Below are positions 10,253-18,530 of a stretch of DNA of 43,758 nucleotides, one piece after another. This DNA comes from Actinomycetota bacterium (GTDB taxonomy: Bacteria; Actinomycetota; Acidimicrobiia; Acidimicrobiales; Ilumatobacteraceae), in NCBI GenBank assembly GCA_018882725.1, contig VERK01000001.1, positions 1-43,758 on the forward strand, written 5' to 3'. Made by a program: the position numbers and the translations under genes. Numbering within the stretch: position 1 is the first letter of the stretch; each line of letters begins with the position of its first letter. The notes under the pieces were generated by a model, which saw only the letters and a program-made list of their open reading frames with translations, ran no database searches and had not been told where the DNA came from.

Positions 10253-10298
10253 GGCGCCTCCTTTCCTTCGGTGTGTTGGTTACATGTGGTGTCGTGCG

Positions 10299-11534
10299 TC
10301 AGCCGATGCGGCTGGGCGTTTCTTGTCGCCGCCGCTGTCGCCAGCCCGTCGGCAGAGTGCGGTCGAGCACGTCGTCGACCGTGATGGCTCCGAGCAGACG
10401 GCCGGCTTCGTCACACACGCCGATCGACAGCATGTTGTACGAGGCCAGACGCTCGGCGACCTCGCGGTCGCTGATGTCGGGGGTGATGGTTGGTTCGGTT
10501 TCGAGACACTTGCCGAGTTCCATGCTGGGGGGCTCGCGCAGGAGTCGCTGAAAGTGAACCACACCGAGGTACTTCCCGGTGGGTGGTTTGTACGGGGGAC
10601 GACACACGAACACTTGAGCCGCGATCGACACGAGCCATTCGGGGTCGCGCACCTGGGCCAAGGCCTCGGCCACGGTCGACGTGGGTCCGAGCACGATGAT
10701 CTCGGGGGTCATCAGACCACCGGCGGTTCCTTCTTCGTAGGAGAGGAGACGACGCATCATGTCGGCGTCTTCGTCGTCCATGGCTTCGAGGATCTTGGTT
10801 CGCTGATCGCCGGGCAACTCGGCCAACAAGTCGGCCAAGTCGTCCACTTCCATCTCGTCGAGAACGGCGATGAGGCGTTCCATGTCGAGACCCTGAATCA
10901 GACCGACTTGCTCGGCCTCGGGCAACTCTTCGAGCACATCAGCCAAGCGATCGTCATCCATGGCGTCGGCCAATTGGCGACGCTGGGCCAGTGGCAGCGA
11001 TCGCACCACATTGGCCACGTCGGTCGGGTGCATGTCGTGCAGACGGGCGGCTTCGGCGGCCATCTCGGTAGTGGCGGCGAAGAGGTGTCCGACCTCGGTC
11101 CATTCGACGAGGCGGTGACTCGGCCGACGACGCAAGGCAGTTCGCTTGGCCAAACGAACCTGGCTGATGTCCCAGCCACCCGAGCGCGAGTCGGAGCGCC
11201 AGCGCAGCGCGACGTCGGTGACGGTCTCACCGTTGATGCGTCGATCGATCACATCGCGACCCAGAAGACGCTCACCCTTCTTCTGCTTGAACGGGTTCAG
11301 GTCGATGTCCCACGAACGCAAACGGACGCCTTCGTCGCCGATCTCGGCCACTTTGCCGGCGTTGACGAAAATGCGACGACGCTGGCTGGTGGCGGTGAAG
11401 CCCACGACCCGAGGTGACGATCCGGACCGTCCAGGCACGACCACGATGTCGTCGACGCGGCCGATGCTGGCTCCGCCGGCGTCGAGCAACGGCAGCCGCA
11501 TGATGCGGAATGCGTAGATCAGTTCGCCAGCCAT
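10299..11534 (-). CDS. PRC-barrel / MgtE_N / CBS-domain protein
   Basis: A 411-residue soluble protein with three parts. A PRC-barrel-like N-terminus (about residues 1-75, with GASIGRVDDIVVVPG) comes first. A helical MgtE N-terminal superhelix follows (about residues 150-265, rich in repeated LADxLxELP units). A CBS-domain region then runs from about residue 270 to 400. MgtE magnesium channels use MgtE_N and CBS as a magnesium sensor, but the channel transmembrane domain is absent here, so this is a regulator or orphan sensor rather than a transporter. The ATG at 11534 has TAGCCT six bases upstream and no Shine-Dalgarno. Confidence 0.82.
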   Translation of the reverse strand: MAGELIYAFRIMRLPLLDAGGASIGRVDDIVVVPGRSGSSPRVVGFTATSQRRRIFVNAGKVAEIGDEGVRLRSWDIDLNPFKQKKGERLLGRDVIDRRINGETVTDVALRWRSDSRSGGWDISQVRLAKRTALRRRPSHRLVEWTEVGHLFAATTEMAAEAARLHDMHPTDVANVVRSLPLAQRRQLADAMDDDRLADVLEELPEAEQVGLIQGLDMERLIAVLDEMEVDDLADLLAELPGDQRTKILEAMDDEDADMMRRLLSYEEGTAGGLMTPEIIVLGPTSTVAEALAQVRDPEWLVSIAAQVFVCRPPYKPPTGKYLGVVHFQRLLREPPSMELGKCLETEPTITPDISDREVAERLASYNMLSIGVCDEAGRLLGAITVDDVLDRTLPTGWRQRRRQETPSRIG

Positions 11535-11540
11535 GGGGGC

Positions 11541-11546
11541 AGGCTA
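11541..11546 (-). promoter_or_regulatory. -10 hexamer for leaderless MgtE_N/CBS gene
   Basis: On the minus strand TAGCCT ends six bases before the ATG at 11534. The remaining bases up to 11617 hold no other feature that could be supported. Confidence 0.5.
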
Positions 11547-11617
11547 CCGGTGGGGGTTTGGCCGAGGGGCGGAGCCTTTCAGTGGTTCAGCCCGTGTTCA
11601 CCCGGGCCGGGACGACG

Positions 11618-12634
11618 TCAACGTGACGCGATGAGCCGTGCGATCGCGCCGAGTCGTTCGAAGCGTTCGGGGTTGCGCGAGGCGTTGTACAGAACGATGC
11701 GAGTAGCGAGACCTTGGTACTTCTCCACCAACGCATCGGCGAGTCCGTCCCACGTGGACTCGGTTGCGAACGTGGCGATGTGATCGTCGGAGATTTGTTG
11801 AGCCATACCCGCGAAGTCACCCGCCTTCTGCTTCTCGCGGATGCGCGCCGTGGTTCCATCGAACCCGGCCTCGTCCCAAATGAACGCATAATTGGGAGTA
11901 CTTCCGTAGAAGCTCAGGCTCGATCGAACGAGGTCACGATCGGCGGCTCGTTCGGCCTCGGTGTCGCCGACGATCGTCATGACCGGGACGATGATCGCGA
12001 TGTCGTCGACCGACCGTCCCGCGGTGCTCACCCCGGCCGCCACTCGAGGAACCACATGCCGCTGCAGATAGCCCGGCTCGCCGATCGGGTGCACGTGCAC
12101 TCCATCGGCGACGCGCCCGGCCATCTCGAGCATCCACGGATTCACTGCTGCGACATCGACCTTCGGGTCGTCCACGGTGATCGGTCCCGGACTCCACTGC
12201 GGTGTGATGAAGTCGAGGTCGTAGAACTCACCGTGATGGTCGAGTCGTCCGGTCCGAAACGCGTTGAAGCAGGCTTTCACTGCAGTCACGTAGTCGGCCA
12301 GCCGCGGACCGGGACGATCGAACGTCATCCCGTAGCGCCGAACGATGTGTGTCTTCACTTGCGTCCCGAGGCCAAGGCGGAAATTCCCACCCGTCGACTC
12401 TTGCAACTCCCATGCGGTGGCGGCCGTGACGAACGGACTACGCGGAAACGCCACCGCGACGCCGGTGGACAGCGATAACCCCGGTGCGGCCTGAGAGGCG
12501 ACGGCGGCATTCAGATAGGCCGTGCGACCACCCTCGGTGAACAGCAGGCCCGAGAAGCCCGCCTCCTGAACTCGTCGAGCGAACGGGCCGATCTGTGCGA
12601 GCGGTAGCGGGGTGGTCATCACGTCGACGTGCAC
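11618..12634 (-). CDS. LLM-class F420-dependent oxidoreductase
   Basis: A 338-residue luciferase-like (LLM) flavin/F420-dependent oxidoreductase. Typical features are the N-terminal strand MHVDVMTTPLPLAQ, the FRLGLGTQV motif at about residues 85-93, the stretch VAAVNPWMLEMAGRVADGVHVHP in the middle of the barrel and the C-terminal helix region ALVEKYQGLATRIVLY. Such enzymes transfer hydride from reduced F420 or flavin to small organic substrates; the substrate here is unknown. The GTG at 12634 follows TAATCT by six bases with no Shine-Dalgarno. It lies just behind the second LLM gene on the same strand. Confidence 0.83.
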   Translation of the reverse strand: MHVDVMTTPLPLAQIGPFARRVQEAGFSGLLFTEGGRTAYLNAAVASQAAPGLSLSTGVAVAFPRSPFVTAATAWELQESTGGNFRLGLGTQVKTHIVRRYGMTFDRPGPRLADYVTAVKACFNAFRTGRLDHHGEFYDLDFITPQWSPGPITVDDPKVDVAAVNPWMLEMAGRVADGVHVHPIGEPGYLQRHVVPRVAAGVSTAGRSVDDIAIIVPVMTIVGDTEAERAADRDLVRSSLSFYGSTPNYAFIWDEAGFDGTTARIREKQKAGDFAGMAQQISDDHIATFATESTWDGLADALVEKYQGLATRIVLYNASRNPERFERLGAIARLIASR

Positions 12635-12640
12635 GGACGC

Positions 12641-12646
12641 AGATTA
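12641..12646 (-). promoter_or_regulatory. -10 hexamer for leaderless LLM gene
   Basis: On the minus strand TAATCT, the closest match to the TATAAT consensus among these sites, ends six bases before the GTG at 12634. Confidence 0.55.
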
Positions 12647-12672
12647 CGCCCGCTGTGATCGACGTGGTCAGG

Positions 12673-13965
12673 TCATTCGCCGGCTGATGTGGGCAGCTGG
12701 TCGTCGCGTACTCCACCACCGGGACGGAAGGTGGACGCACGGTCGTCCTGGTTCGACTGCATCTGCTGCATCATCGTGACCAACTCGGCCGATGCACGCT
12801 CGTCGGCCATGATCTTCTGCATCACGGCCGCACCCGCACCCGCCATCAACGTGGCTTGGTTGTCGTTGAGGAACTTCATCGACGCCCGCTGACGCTCGGT
12901 GGTGCGATTGATCTCCGGCATCACGTATCGCGCGACCATGTCCCACGAACGCCGGGTGTTCTCGCGGTTGGCCCAGTCGTGGGCGAATCCGAGGACCACG
13001 CCAAACCCGCCGGTGAGTTGCTGCAGATTGCGAATGGCGTTCACGAGGTCGTCGGGGGTGCCCACGACGGCGACTCCACCACCCACGGTCTGGTCGAGTA
13101 GTGCCCACTTGTCGTCGACGTGTTGCGCACCAGGGCGGCCAAGAGTCCAGACGTTGTACTCGTTGTGCCAACGCTGCAGACCGTCCACGGCTTCGTTGCG
13201 TGCCTGCTCGCGGGTTTCGGCGATATGCCAACTCATGAGAATTCGCCAGTTGCGACGGTCGACGACTTGACCATGCTTGGCCGCCGACTCTTCGGCGAAC
13301 GACCACTGTGTGGGCAGCGCAGCCAGACCCGCGGTGCTGTTCGACGCGATCGACAGAACACCGCAGCCGTACTTGCCCGCCATCTGCATACCCGACGGTG
13401 AAAGTGTGGACGCGGTGGCCACCGAGATGTGATCTTGTACGGGGAGCAACTGCAACTGTGCGTCGCGCAGAGTGAACCAGTCGCTCTCGTGGGTGAAGCG
13501 ATCCTCTCCGCGCAGGAGGCGCAGGATCACACCCATCGCCTCGTCCTGGCGATCGCGCTGCACGAGCGGGTCGATGCCGAGCGTCCAGGCGTCGCTCGGA
13601 AGCGCTCCCGGTCCGGTGCCGAACATGGCGCGACCCTTGGTCATGTGATCGAGCTGGACGATGCGCTGCGCCACGTTGAAGGGGTGGTGATACGGAAGCG
13701 ACACCACACCGGTACCGAGCATGATGTTGTTCGTGCGTTGACCGGCGGCGGCGAGGAACATCTCGGGTGACGCGATCATCTCCCAACCACTCGAGTGGTG
13801 CTCGCCGCACCAGAACTCGTCGAAGCCGAGATGGTCGAGATGGGCTGCGAACTCGATGTCGCTCTGGAACTGGAGGGTCGGGTTCTCGCCCACCGGGTGA
13901 TGCGGGGCGAGGAAGGTTCCGAACTTCAGGCGGGGCGGTCGTCCACCGGGCAGGCCAGTCGTCAT
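12673..13965 (-). CDS. LLM-class flavin-dependent monooxygenase
   Basis: A 430-residue luciferase-like monooxygenase. It begins RLKFGTFLAPHHPVGENP, continues with LGFDEFWCGEHHSSGWE (the GEHH motif of the alkanal/limonene-monooxygenase-like branch) and has RAMFGTGPGALPSDA in the barrel. A C-terminal extension rich in Met and Gln (about residues 375-425) is unusual for the family. The ATG at 13965 is chosen because TACTGT lies seven bases upstream; an in-frame ATG at 13998 would add 11 residues but has neither Shine-Dalgarno nor a -10 element at that spacing. The substrate is unknown. Confidence 0.8.
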   Translation of the reverse strand: MTTGLPGGRPPRLKFGTFLAPHHPVGENPTLQFQSDIEFAAHLDHLGFDEFWCGEHHSSGWEMIASPEMFLAAAGQRTNNIMLGTGVVSLPYHHPFNVAQRIVQLDHMTKGRAMFGTGPGALPSDAWTLGIDPLVQRDRQDEAMGVILRLLRGEDRFTHESDWFTLRDAQLQLLPVQDHISVATASTLSPSGMQMAGKYGCGVLSIASNSTAGLAALPTQWSFAEESAAKHGQVVDRRNWRILMSWHIAETREQARNEAVDGLQRWHNEYNVWTLGRPGAQHVDDKWALLDQTVGGGVAVVGTPDDLVNAIRNLQQLTGGFGVVLGFAHDWANRENTRRSWDMVARYVMPEINRTTERQRASMKFLNDNQATLMAGAGAAVMQKIMADERASAELVTMMQQMQSNQDDRASTFRPGGGVRDDQLPTSAGE

Positions 13966-13972
13966 GTGATGA

Positions 13973-13978
13973 ACAGTA
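13973..13978 (-). promoter_or_regulatory. -10 hexamer for leaderless LLM monooxygenase gene
   Basis: On the minus strand TACTGT ends seven bases before the ATG at 13965. It lies inside the 13998-start version of the gene and so argues against that start. Confidence 0.45.
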
Positions 13979-14050
13979 GGTCCGTTGCTGGAAGCCATCG
14001 TCAGTGGAGGCGCGTCACCAGGGTCGACGGCTAACCTGAGGAAGCCCTTC

Positions 14051-14124
14051 GGGGACGTAGCTCAGCTGGCTAGAGCACCTGCTTTGCAAGCAGGGGGTCG
14101 TGGGTTCGAGTCCCATCGTCTCCA
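14051..14124 (+). tRNA. alaT: tRNA-Ala (TGC)
   Basis: Cloverleaf with acceptor stem GGGGACG/CGTCTCC and discriminator A. The anticodon arm is CCTGC-TTTGCAA-GCAGG, giving anticodon TGC. The T arm contains GTTCGAGTCC. The 3' CCA is not encoded (CTC follows). In mycobacteria it sits directly after tRNA-Ile; here about 6 kb of protein-coding genes separate the two. Confidence 0.97.
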
Positions 14125-14129
14125 CTCTG

Positions 14130-14135
14130 TACCGT
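14130..14135 (+). promoter_or_regulatory. -10 hexamer just after tRNA-Ala
   Basis: TACCGT lies five bases after the tRNA-Ala end and ends six bases before the ATG at 14142. Any -35 contact would fall inside the T arm and acceptor stem of the tRNA gene. Confidence 0.45.
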
Positions 14136-14141
14136 TCGCGC

Positions 14142-14945
14142 ATGGCGACGGCGTACGACATCATCCAGCGGTTCGGTTCGGTCGAGGACGATCAGAGGTA
14201 CACCCGGCTCGTCGAATTGTTCACCGAAGATGCCGTGTACTGCGATCCGTTCGCGGGCGCTCAGCGTGGCAAGGCAGCCATCGCCGACTTCATGGGCGAG
14301 ATGGAGCGCGTCATCCCGAAGATGGGGGTGTACTTCGCCAACTGGGAGACCAAGGCCGACTCGCACGTCGGTTGGTCGCGTTGGGAGATGGTGGTCCCGG
14401 TCGACGGGGTCGAGCATCCGATCAAGGGTCAGAGCCTGTATCGACTCCGTGACGGCAAGGTGTGTTTCGCGGCCGACTACGTCGACTCGGCTGCGTACCG
14501 ACGCATTCGACCCGATCGCGCGCCCGATCTGGGCTTCGCGGCTGCCGAGAACAAGGGCACGAATGCGGGTGGCCCAGCGGCTGATGTGGTGCGTCGCTTC
14601 TGGGAACTCCAGACCTCAGCGCGCTACAGCGAACTGGCTGCTCTCTTCGCGCCCGATTCGGTGTTCACCGATCAGGTGTACGGAGTGTTCGAGGGCCACG
14701 CTGCGGTGAGTGCGTATCTGCGTCGTATGGAAACCGAGATGCCCGAAGATGGAGTCACGTTCACACTCGACGACTGTGGTGGAGAAGACACCGTCGCGTG
14801 GTCGCAGTGGACGTGTCACGTGCCGAATGGATCGTTCCCGGGTTGGACACTGCACACGCTGCGTGACGGCTTGATCACTCTCGACTCCGATTATTTCGAC
14901 GTGGTGAAGGCTCGTCAACTGCACAAGGCGCGACACGCCGGTTGA
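14142..14945 (+). CDS. Tandem SnoaL/NTF2-like protein
   Basis: A 267-residue protein built from two related NTF2-like (SnoaL-type) domains, about residues 1-125 and 140-262. Both halves share the scheme of a helix (RYTRLVELFTEDAVYCDPF versus RYSELAALFAPDSVFTDQV), a GxxAAxxYL-type helix and a terminal sheet ending in LRDGLI or LRDGKV. Such folds are ligand-binding or isomerase-like; no catalytic assignment is possible. The ATG at 14142 is used because the frame upstream runs into tRNA-Ala and TACCGT sits six bases before it. The stop is 15 bases from the stop of the convergent L,D-transpeptidase. Confidence 0.75.
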   Translation: MATAYDIIQRFGSVEDDQRYTRLVELFTEDAVYCDPFAGAQRGKAAIADFMGEMERVIPKMGVYFANWETKADSHVGWSRWEMVVPVDGVEHPIKGQSLYRLRDGKVCFAADYVDSAAYRRIRPDRAPDLGFAAAENKGTNAGGPAADVVRRFWELQTSARYSELAALFAPDSVFTDQVYGVFEGHAAVSAYLRRMETEMPEDGVTFTLDDCGGEDTVAWSQWTCHVPNGSFPGWTLHTLRDGLITLDSDYFDVVKARQLHKARHAG

Positions 14946-14960
14946 TACGCGAGTACGTGG

Positions 14961-15749
14961 TCAGCGTCCGACCACGACCACGGTGGTACCGATACCCGCC
15001 CATCCGTACACGCGCTTCGCGTCGTTGAACGCCAAACGCGCGCAGCCATCCGACAACGGCCAACCCAGGTCGTCGATGCTCTGAACCAATTGATTGCGGA
15101 CACTCGGAATGCCGTGGGTTCCCACACTCGACACCGTTCGTTGGTAGCGCACCATGAAGCGACCCGAAGCACCTTCAGGGGTCCACAATCGCTCGCTCTT
15201 CGAGTACACGCGGAATCGGCCACGCAACTCGTAGCCCGATTCGGTCGGCCGACGCCGGCCCGACATGAGGAATGTGGACGACACTCGGCCGCTCGACTCG
15301 ACCAACCACACTTGTTGAGCGGTGATGTCGACCACCATGCGTCGACCGGAGCCCGAATCGCTTGGTAGGGGAAGCAGTCGATTACCCGTGAGCAACGTGA
15401 TAGTGCCGAGTGACTCGACCACGGTGTCTTCACCCACCATCGCATCGACCACGAGAGTGATGGTCGAGCCGAATGGCGCAGGTGCACGGAGCCACACATC
15501 GAGCGGCCCGGGTTCGTGCGGAACCAACCCCACCTGGATCACTTTGTTCGCGTTTCGGTAACGCACGTGATCGGCTCCGGTCGGAACGTCGGGACCGATG
15601 AGATGGAAGAGGCCGGCGTCCGATTGCGAGTCGTCGGCCAGTCGCAACGGTGACGGCTCGGGCGGTATCGACGCCTGAGCGTTGCTCGTATGGAGCGGCG
15701 GCAGCAACGCGACGGCGACGAGAATCGAGCGCGCGACGAGCCGTTTCAT
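14961..15749 (-). CDS. Secreted L,D-transpeptidase (YkuD family)
   Basis: A 262-residue exported enzyme. The signal peptide is MKRLVARSILVAVALLPPLH with likely cleavage near residue 26 (after SNAQA). The YkuD catalytic domain is C-terminal, with the paired motifs GTHGIP and SDGCARL, the latter holding the nucleophile Cys236. L,D-transpeptidases make 3-3 crosslinks in peptidoglycan or attach proteins to it; imipenem-type inhibitors act on the same cysteine. The region between about residues 30 and 140 has no recognised domain. An in-frame GTG directly before the ATG (15752) is an alternative start. No clear Shine-Dalgarno was seen. Confidence 0.85.
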   Translation of the reverse strand: MKRLVARSILVAVALLPPLHTSNAQASIPPEPSPLRLADDSQSDAGLFHLIGPDVPTGADHVRYRNANKVIQVGLVPHEPGPLDVWLRAPAPFGSTITLVVDAMVGEDTVVESLGTITLLTGNRLLPLPSDSGSGRRMVVDITAQQVWLVESSGRVSSTFLMSGRRRPTESGYELRGRFRVYSKSERLWTPEGASGRFMVRYQRTVSSVGTHGIPSVRNQLVQSIDDLGWPLSDGCARLAFNDAKRVYGWAGIGTTVVVVGR

Positions 15750-15762
15750 CACTCGGAGTGTG

Positions 15763-16584
15763 TCACGCCAGACGATGCGTGAGCGCGAAGGCGACCGCGG
15801 CGGCGTGACCCACGTTCAGCGAATCGACGTCATCAGCGATCGGAATGCGCGCTCGCGAATCGCAGGCACCGAGGGTGGTCGTATCGAGTCCGAAACCTTC
15901 GCTGCCGAGTACGAGCGCGAGTGGTCCGTCACTGGGAAGTCGGATGTCGGTCAGGGTCGGGGCCGATCGATCGGGTGTGAGTGCGAGCGATGATCCTCCG
16001 TGGCGACGAACCGCCGCGAGCACGTCGGCAATTGTCGAGCGCACGATCGGCAGGAACAGGATCTCTCCCATCGACACGCGAATGGTGCGTCGGTAGTACG
16101 GGTCGGCACAGGTCGGGTCGAGAACGAGGGCGTCGATCTCGAAGGCGCGGGCCGAGCGGGCGATGGCCCCGAGGTTCTCGTGGTCGTTGAGACCTTCGAG
16201 AACCGCCAGTCGGTGTGGTCGACCACGTGGAGTGGGTCGCGACAGCACCTCGTCGAGGCTCATGAGCGGCGGGCGCGCGGCCGAGGCGATCACACCGCGA
16301 TGAAGATCGAAGCCGGCGACTGCCGAGATGACGGCGCGTTCGGCGATGAAGATCGGAGCAGTCACGTCGATGAGAGTCGCTGCCATGTCGTCGACGCGAT
16401 TCGGGGCCAAAACGATCGATCGGATCGGCAGGCCACTGGCCACCAGACGACGGACCACTTCGGGTCCTTCGGCGATGAAGAACTGCTCGGTCTCGTGACG
16501 CCGAACGATGTCGCGGTCGGTCAGTCCGATGTAGTCAGCGAGACGCGAGTCGGCCGGGTCGTCGATGATCGGCCAGTCGCGCAC
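15763..16584 (-). CDS. TrmH/SpoU-family RNA 2'-O-methyltransferase
   Basis: A 273-residue SpoU-type methyltransferase. The trefoil-knot fold is shown by its three motifs in order: NDHENLGAIARSA (motif 1), LALVLGSEGFGL (motif 2) and DSLNVGHAAAVAFALTH (motif 3). An N-terminal domain of about 100 residues (FIAEGPEVVRRLVASG) resembles the RNA-binding substrate domain of 23S rRNA/tRNA ribose methylases. The target nucleotide cannot be told. The GTG at 16584 has AAGAAT six bases upstream and GAGG too close (two bases) to be a good Shine-Dalgarno. It is divergent from the ferredoxin reductase gene. Confidence 0.87.
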   Translation of the reverse strand: MRDWPIIDDPADSRLADYIGLTDRDIVRRHETEQFFIAEGPEVVRRLVASGLPIRSIVLAPNRVDDMAATLIDVTAPIFIAERAVISAVAGFDLHRGVIASAARPPLMSLDEVLSRPTPRGRPHRLAVLEGLNDHENLGAIARSARAFEIDALVLDPTCADPYYRRTIRVSMGEILFLPIVRSTIADVLAAVRRHGGSSLALTPDRSAPTLTDIRLPSDGPLALVLGSEGFGLDTTTLGACDSRARIPIADDVDSLNVGHAAAVAFALTHRLA

Positions 16585-16657
16585 GACCTCATTCTTGTCG
16601 GTCGGTTCGTGGCGATCGGATTCCGCGTCCTCACCGCGGTCATGGCATCGTGTTGGT
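16585..16657. promoter_or_regulatory. Divergent promoter region, trmH-like / ferredoxin reductase
   Basis: The 73 bases between the two divergent starts hold AAGAAT (16591-16596, minus strand) and CATCGT (16646-16651, plus strand), each exactly six bases before its start codon. Both lack the first T of TANNNT, so they are weaker than other sites in the window. Confidence 0.3.
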
Positions 16658-17887
16658 ATGAGTTCGCTCGAGCGCGTGGTGGTCGTGGGTGCGTCGCTCG
16701 CCGGACTTCGTGCGGCCGAAACGTTGCGTCAGGTCGGCTGGTCGGGTGCCCTCACCATGGTGAGCGACGAAGTTGACATGCCCTATGACCGCCCTCCGTT
16801 GTCGAAGAAGTTGTTGGCTGGCGAATGGGAGCCCGAGCGCATTCGTTTGCGTCGCCCCGACGACTTCGATGGCCTGCGCGCCGAATGGGTGCTTGGTGAT
16901 CGTGCGGTGTCACTCGACGTCGCGAATCGAATCGTCACGCTCTCGTCGGGTCGACAACTCGAATTCGACGGGCTCGTCATCGCCACTGGGGCAACCGTTC
17001 GGCGCCTGCCCGGACAGCCCGACTGGCCCGGCATCCACACGTTGCGATCACTGGCCGACTCGCTCGCTCTGCGCACCGAACTCGAGCCAGGTCGTCGTGT
17101 GGTGGTGATCGGCGCCGGCTTCATCGGTTTGGAGGTGGCGGCCACCGCGCGAACCAAGGGCTGTGATGTGACCGTTCTCGAAGGTGCCGAAGCACCGATG
17201 ATGCGCGGACTCGGCTCGACCATGGGTCGTCGCGCTGCTCTCGTTCACGCCGACAACGGAGTCGACATCCGATGCGGGGTGAGCGTTTCCGAGTTGACAC
17301 GTGGCGACGATGGTCGCGTGGGTGGTGTGCGTTTGTCGAGCGGCGAAGTGGTTCCGGCCGACGTGGTCGTGGTGGGTGTGGGAGTTGCCCCGTCCACGTC
17401 GTGGCTCGACGGTTCGGGTCTCACCATCCGCGACGGTGTGGTGTGCGACGAGTTCTTGCGCGCAGGGGTGCCGGGTATCTACGCCGCGGGCGACGTCGTC
17501 CGCTGGCCGCACCGACTCCTCCAACGCGAAGTCCGCATCGAACACTGGACAAACGCGTCCGAACAGGGCGCCGTCGCGGCCAAGAACCTCGTGGCGTCGT
17601 TCGGCGCTGAGGCTCAGACCGCGTACGCCGAGGTTCCTTTCTTTTGGAGCGATCAGTTCACCTCGCGTATCCAGTTCCTCGGTCGTGCCGAACCGGACGA
17701 CTCCGTGGAGGTCGTGGTCGGAGGACCGGACGACCGTGCCTTCGTCGCGCTGTATCACCGCGACGGGCGTCTGACGGCGGCGCTCGGTGTGAGCCGACCC
17801 AAGCAGGTGATGCCGTTCCGTCGTCTGCTTGCGGAGCGCGCGACGATCGACGAGGCGCGTACCCTCGCCGCGTCGTTCGCGGTCTGA
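16658..17887 (+). CDS. Ferredoxin/rubredoxin-type NAD(P)H reductase
   Basis: A 409-residue FAD-dependent pyridine nucleotide-disulphide oxidoreductase of the ferredoxin reductase type that feeds electrons to monooxygenases. It has an N-terminal FAD site GASLAGLRAAE, the family motif YDRPPLSKKLL and a second NAD(P) site GAGFIGLEVA. The FAD-binding GIYAAGDVVRWPH follows, then a C-terminal reductase domain (VPFFWSDQFTSRIQFLG). No ferredoxin or P450 gene is present in the window, so its partner is elsewhere. The ATG at 16658 is chosen because the Rossmann strand starts six residues later and CATCGT sits six bases before it. Confidence 0.9.
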   Translation: MSSLERVVVVGASLAGLRAAETLRQVGWSGALTMVSDEVDMPYDRPPLSKKLLAGEWEPERIRLRRPDDFDGLRAEWVLGDRAVSLDVANRIVTLSSGRQLEFDGLVIATGATVRRLPGQPDWPGIHTLRSLADSLALRTELEPGRRVVVIGAGFIGLEVAATARTKGCDVTVLEGAEAPMMRGLGSTMGRRAALVHADNGVDIRCGVSVSELTRGDDGRVGGVRLSSGEVVPADVVVVGVGVAPSTSWLDGSGLTIRDGVVCDEFLRAGVPGIYAAGDVVRWPHRLLQREVRIEHWTNASEQGAVAAKNLVASFGAEAQTAYAEVPFFWSDQFTSRIQFLGRAEPDDSVEVVVGGPDDRAFVALYHRDGRLTAALGVSRPKQVMPFRRLLAERATIDEARTLAASFAV

Positions 17888-17939
17888 ACGCGACCATCGA
17901 ACCGACGTTGCGACAGGTCGTTGCAAACGGAACTTTCTC

Positions 17940-17968
17940 GTGACAACCCGGACAGGGTTCGTTACGAT
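17940..17968 (+). promoter_or_regulatory. Promoter of the MarR-family gene
   Basis: GTGACA (17940-17945, five of six to TTGACA) and TACGAT (17963-17968) are separated by exactly 17 bases, the best sigma-70-type pair seen in the window. A transcript from about 17975 would carry a leader of some 23 bases with the GGAGG at 17988-17992. Just upstream, CGTTGC is repeated directly at 17906-17911 and 17919-17924. Confidence 0.55.
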
Positions 17969-17997
17969 TTCGGTTGCTTCACCTGGGGAGGAAGAAG

Positions 17998-18444
17998 ATG
18001 CCGAGGCTCGACGCCGAACGAATCGCGTTGTGGCGCGCCATGCAGACCGCGACCGAAGTCGTCTCCCGCCTCATCGAAGCCGAGATGGCTGACGAGTTCC
18101 AACTGTCGCTTCCCCAGTTCGATCTCCTGGCCGTGCTGGCTCACAACGACGATCAGATGCGTGTGAAGGAACTGTGCGAGGCCTTGTCGGCCGTGCCGTC
18201 CAGCCTCTCGCGGCGTATCGACGCGCTGGTCGAACGTGGCTACTTGCTCCGCGAACCGGCTCCCACCGCCGACGACAATCGGGCCGTCATGGTGCGCCTC
18301 ACCCGGATGGGTCGTTTGGTCTGGCGTGACGCCAACATCCTCTACCGACGGGCCATCCAGCGCGAGTTCGCCGCCGAGCTCTCCGAGACCGACGTCGGAA
18401 CCATGTCGCGGGCGCTGGCCAAAGTGGCCCCGTTCCGGCCCTGA
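17998..18444 (+). CDS. MarR-family transcriptional regulator
   Basis: A 148-residue winged-helix regulator. The helix-turn-helix is LPQFDLLAVLAHNDDQMRV through CEALSAVPSSLSRRIDALVERG (about residues 35-82), followed by the wing with the family's DxR element (DDNRAVMVRLTRMG). MarR dimers usually repress a neighbouring gene and are released by small aromatic ligands or oxidation. Self-regulation or control of the thiolase downstream is inference from position. The ATG at 17998 has GGGGAGGAAG closely upstream, so the longer open frame from 17974 is not needed. No ligand can be named. Confidence 0.87.
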   Translation: MPRLDAERIALWRAMQTATEVVSRLIEAEMADEFQLSLPQFDLLAVLAHNDDQMRVKELCEALSAVPSSLSRRIDALVERGYLLREPAPTADDNRAVMVRLTRMGRLVWRDANILYRRAIQREFAAELSETDVGTMSRALAKVAPFRP

Positions 18445-18476
18445 ATGAGCCGTTCGCGCGTCGCCTGATTCGTCGT

Positions 18477-18530
18477 TGGCCCAGTGGGGCCAGCAGACTG
18501 ACGGGGCTCACCACTGAGCCTCACCGTCAG
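18477..18530 (+). promoter_or_regulatory. Two tandem hairpins in the thiolase leader
   Basis: The first inverted repeat is TGGCCC/GGGCCA (18477-18482 and 18487-18492) around AGTG. The second is stronger: CTGACGG (18498-18504) pairs with CCGTCAG (18524-18530), and GGCTCA (18505-18510) pairs with TGAGCC (18515-18520) around loop CCAC, with TCA bulged at 18521-18523. That makes a 13-pair stem ending two bases before the Shine-Dalgarno. No T run follows either hairpin, so intrinsic termination is not indicated. A regulatory RNA structure or operator is possible. Confidence 0.55.
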
